In this document: in pieces, positions 53,200-55,134 of the stretch | Position numbering within the stretch: the first letter of the stretch is position 1 | How the letters are laid out: the number at the start of each line of letters is the position of its first letter | NCBI GenBank assembly: GCA_037481875.1 | Contig: JBBFKY010000003.1 | Span: 1 to 55,134, forward strand | Direction: 5' to 3' | Length of the DNA: 55,134 bases | Source: Desulfosoma sp. | Lineage (GTDB): Bacteria; Desulfobacterota; Syntrophobacteria; Syntrophobacterales; DSM-9756 | Position numbers and translations under genes: made by a program | Notes under the pieces: generated by a model | Databases searched by the model: none | What the model was told of the DNA's origin: nothing | The model's input: only the letters and a program-made list of their open reading frames with translations

Positions 53200-54324
53200 T
53201 CAAGAAAGCCGCATAAAATACTTGCCCGGCATCTGGCGCACAAGCCCTTTGATTTCTAAGGCAAGAAGGGTCGCCGTGACGATGGAGGCATTCAGGCCGC
53301 TTTCACGGCAGATCTGGTCCACATGCTTGGGTTCAGCCCCCAAGCGTTTCAAAAGAGACGCTTCGGCATCGGACAATTCTGTAGAACTCGAGCTCAAGGG
53401 TGCCTCCTCGGTCAGGACCTCAGATGTGCTGGGTCGAATCATGGGTTGGATTTGTTCCAATATATCGTCAGCGCTTTCCACGAGGATCGCTCCTTGGCGC
53501 AGCAAAAGATGAGGCCCCAGGCTTCGAAGGTTTCGTGCTATCCCGGGAACAGCAAACACTTCTCGACCTTGCTCCAAGGCAAACCGTGCCGTAATGAGCG
53601 ACCCACTTTTTGCCGTCGCCTCCACAACCACGACCCCGAGAGCCAACCCACTAATGATTCGGTTCCTTTGGGGAAAATGGCCTGCCAAGGGCGGTGTGCC
53701 AAGAGGAAACTCCGTCAAGAAAGCCCCATGAGTCATGACCTGATCTCGAAGGTCTGCATTGGGTCTCGGATAAATCACATCCAATCCACAACCCAAGACG
53801 GCCAACGTACGCCCTCCTCCCTTGATGGCCCCTCGATGTGCCGCACTGTCAATTCCTAAAGCAAAACCGCTGACCACCGTTACACCCCGCCTTGCCAAAT
53901 CCGCACATAACCTTTCTGTGAAGACGAGTCCCATGGGTGACGCGGATCGGGATCCGACAACGGCGATGGCCACCAGGTCCCGAGGTTCCGGAGATCTTGT
54001 GGCGTAAAGGATGGCTGGGGGATCGGGAATGTTCTTGAGGTTTTCGGGATAATCCGGGTCGCCCAGGCAGATGAGGCCCCAGCCACGGGCTCTCAGAGCT
54101 TGCCATTCCTCTTCTACGGCACGGATGGTGCGTCCGGAAAGAAGGGATGCTTTAGCCTCCTCCCGCAGCCCAATCAGGGAACGCAGATCTTCCCATCCCG
54201 CCGCACAGGCCGCCTCGGGAGATCCAAAGCGCTCCAGAAGCTTTAAGACGGAAATATTTCCCAATGCCGGGGTCAGTTTAAGCGAGAGCCACGCTCGTGT
54301 ATTACTGTCCAGCTCGGTTCGCAC
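53200..54324 (-). CDS. dprA: DNA processing protein DprA
   Basis: Loads RecA onto incoming single-stranded DNA in transformation; widely conserved also in non-competent bacteria. GTG start with GAGG about 10 nt upstream. 374 residues: an N-terminal helix-hairpin-helix/SAM-like region (1-75) and the Rossmann-type DprA core (about 110-290). The core contains AVVGSRSASPMG, VSGFALGIDSAAHRGAIKGGGRTLAVLGCGLDVIYPRPN, PPLAGHFPQRNRIISGLALGVVVVEATAKSGSLITARFALEQGREVFAVPG. A C-terminal winged helix lies at about 315-370. Upstream of topA by 85 bp. Confidence 0.97.
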   Translation of the reverse strand: MRTELDSNTRAWLSLKLTPALGNISVLKLLERFGSPEAACAAGWEDLRSLIGLREEAKASLLSGRTIRAVEEEWQALRARGWGLICLGDPDYPENLKNIPDPPAILYATRSPEPRDLVAIAVVGSRSASPMGLVFTERLCADLARRGVTVVSGFALGIDSAAHRGAIKGGGRTLAVLGCGLDVIYPRPNADLRDQVMTHGAFLTEFPLGTPPLAGHFPQRNRIISGLALGVVVVEATAKSGSLITARFALEQGREVFAVPGIARNLRSLGPHLLLRQGAILVESADDILEQIQPMIRPSTSEVLTEEAPLSSSSTELSDAEASLLKRLGAEPKHVDQICRESGLNASIVTATLLALEIKGLVRQMPGKYFMRLS

Positions 54325-54513
54325 GGCAGAGGTACCTCAGTCCTTTTCGTGAGGATTGCTCCATAGTGCACCCCAGCTCTTTTGTCAAACCCCCCATTCT
54401 TGTTGATGAACCCTGTAGTCTCGCCCTGAATCGGTCGCCTAAGAAGTTGTAGAGGAATTCTGAGTGCGATTTTTTTTGCAGCGAGGAACTTTGAAACATG
54501 CGCATTAAATGTT

Positions 54514-55134
54514 TTAGGCTACCTTGCGTTTGAGAAGCTCCACGTCTCGTTCCACAACAACGAGACGCTCTTCCAAAAGTCGGTACTCGTCACGACCTAC
54601 AGCGGAGGTGGACAATCGGTCGATACGGTTGATAACGGTGTTGAGATTTTGGGCCAATCCAAGCATCCATTCTTCAAAGCGTCGGGAAAGCTCTTCACGA
54701 ACCTTATCGATTCGGTCGTTCATAGCATCCAAGCGCATGCTCATATGATCCATACGAACACTGAGATCATGGCGAACTGTATCAATGTGCCGGTTTGTCT
54801 CGTCCAGTCGTTGGCCGGTATCATCGATACGCTTGTTGGTTTCATCCAGGCGAACACTCAATTGATCCAGCCGCACCGTGACCTCTTCACGAACCTTGTC
54901 AACCCGGTTATTGGTCTCATCAATCCGCCGATTTGTCTCATCCAATCGTAAGGTCAGATCTTCACGAACCTTATCAACCCGGTTGTTACTCTCATCAATC
55001 CGTCGATTCGTTTCGTCCAATCGAAAGGTCAACTCTTCACGAACCTTGTCAACCCGGTTGTTGGTCTCATCAATCCGCCGATTCGTCTCATCCAATCGTA
55101 AGGTCAACTCTTCACGAACCTTGTCAACCCGGTT
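54514..55134 (-). CDS. Coiled-coil protein of 25-residue tandem repeats (5' end outside window)
   Basis: The frame is open to the window edge, so the start is missing; 206 residues are visible. The N-terminal part consists of nearly identical 25-residue repeats (LTLRLDETNRRIDETNNRVD plus KVREE), about three and a half copies ending near 54880. More divergent repeats follow (VTVRLDQLSVRLDETNKRIDDTGQRLDETNRHIDTVRHDL, MDHMSMRLDAMNDRIDKVREEL), then a non-repeat tail with FEEWMLGLAQNLNTVINRIDRL and EERLVVVERDVELLKRKVA. A 25-residue period fits a 7+7+11 coiled coil. Function unknown. Confidence 0.8.
   Translation of the reverse strand, partial: NRVDKVREELTLRLDETNRRIDETNNRVDKVREELTFRLDETNRRIDESNNRVDKVREDLTLRLDETNRRIDETNNRVDKVREEVTVRLDQLSVRLDETNKRIDDTGQRLDETNRHIDTVRHDLSVRMDHMSMRLDAMNDRIDKVREELSRRFEEWMLGLAQNLNTVINRIDRLSTSAVGRDEYRLLEERLVVVERDVELLKRKVA
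54889..55134. repeat. 75-bp tandem repeats inside the coiled-coil gene
   Basis: The marker cacgaacc recurs at 75-bp steps (its gaacc at 54891, 54966, 55041 and 55116). Copies differ by only a few, mostly silent, bases, so the array is recent or kept uniform by recombination. It continues beyond the window. Confidence 0.9.

Noticed and set aside
54880-55134. CRISPR-like regular repeats
   Set aside because: The 75-bp period has no spacers, remains open as coding sequence and translates into a coiled-coil repeat.

Overview
The window reads as a chromosomal segment of a moderately GC-rich Gram-negative bacterium. Kdo/LPS genes (kdsB, kdsD), an Mla-type outer-membrane lipid system, RseP, a DUF2333 protein and a stand-alone TrpB2-type tryptophan synthase beta chain point to the former Deltaproteobacteria (Desulfobacterota), perhaps a Syntrophobacter/Desulfacinum-like sulfate reducer. 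That placement is inference from family resemblance. Almost everything is housekeeping. The accessory material consists of an IS256-type transposase remnant, a REP-associated Y1 transposase (RAYT) and many REP-like palindromes between genes.

Layout. 1-2.3 kb: transposase debris, RAYT, tRNA-Glu and tRNA-Lys. 2.3-14.1 kb (minus): rpsB-tsf-pyrH-frr-uppS-cdsA-dxr-rseP, continuing through tsaB, a YkgJ-like Cys-cluster protein, der and a membrane-anchored periplasmic-binding-fold protein. 14.2-18.2 kb (plus): cysQ, trpB2 behind an apparent ribosome-mediated attenuator, a small Cys protein and an outer-membrane protein. 18.7-25.1 kb (minus): citrate synthase, alpha/beta hydrolase, SLOG-type protein plus ComF, isocitrate dehydrogenase and PrmA. 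25.2-36.2 kb (plus): kdsB, carA-carB-purF-kdsD, then a DapA-like protein without the catalytic lysine, coupled to a membrane M48 protease with TPRs. 36.3-37.9 kb (minus): DUF2333 protein and queD. 38.1-42.3 kb (plus): tRNA-Met, an IHF/HU protein and mlaE-mlaF-mlaD-lipoprotein. 42.8-44.1 kb (minus): a DnaA-family protein with degraded ATPase motifs. 44.7-46.3 kb (plus): HD hydrolase and ddl. 46.2-55.1 kb (minus): nucleoside-recognition membrane protein, a ParB-like orphan, tRNA-Phe, an acidic zinc-ribbon protein with rsmE, pilD, topA, dprA, and a 25-residue-repeat coiled-coil protein cut by the window edge.

Most notable finding: the region before trpB2 (15297-15453) holds a 12-codon leader peptide ORF with five Trp codons. 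It is followed by a chain of mutually exclusive RNA helices ending in a strong intrinsic terminator. This has the full logic of a trp attenuator and argues that the TrpB2 enzyme truly serves tryptophan synthesis. Other notable items are the rpsB leader (terminator-like hairpin plus crossing helices reaching the ribosome-binding site), REP palindromes read in frame inside the RAYT gene, the divergent DnaA paralogue and the DapA-like/M48-TPR gene pair.
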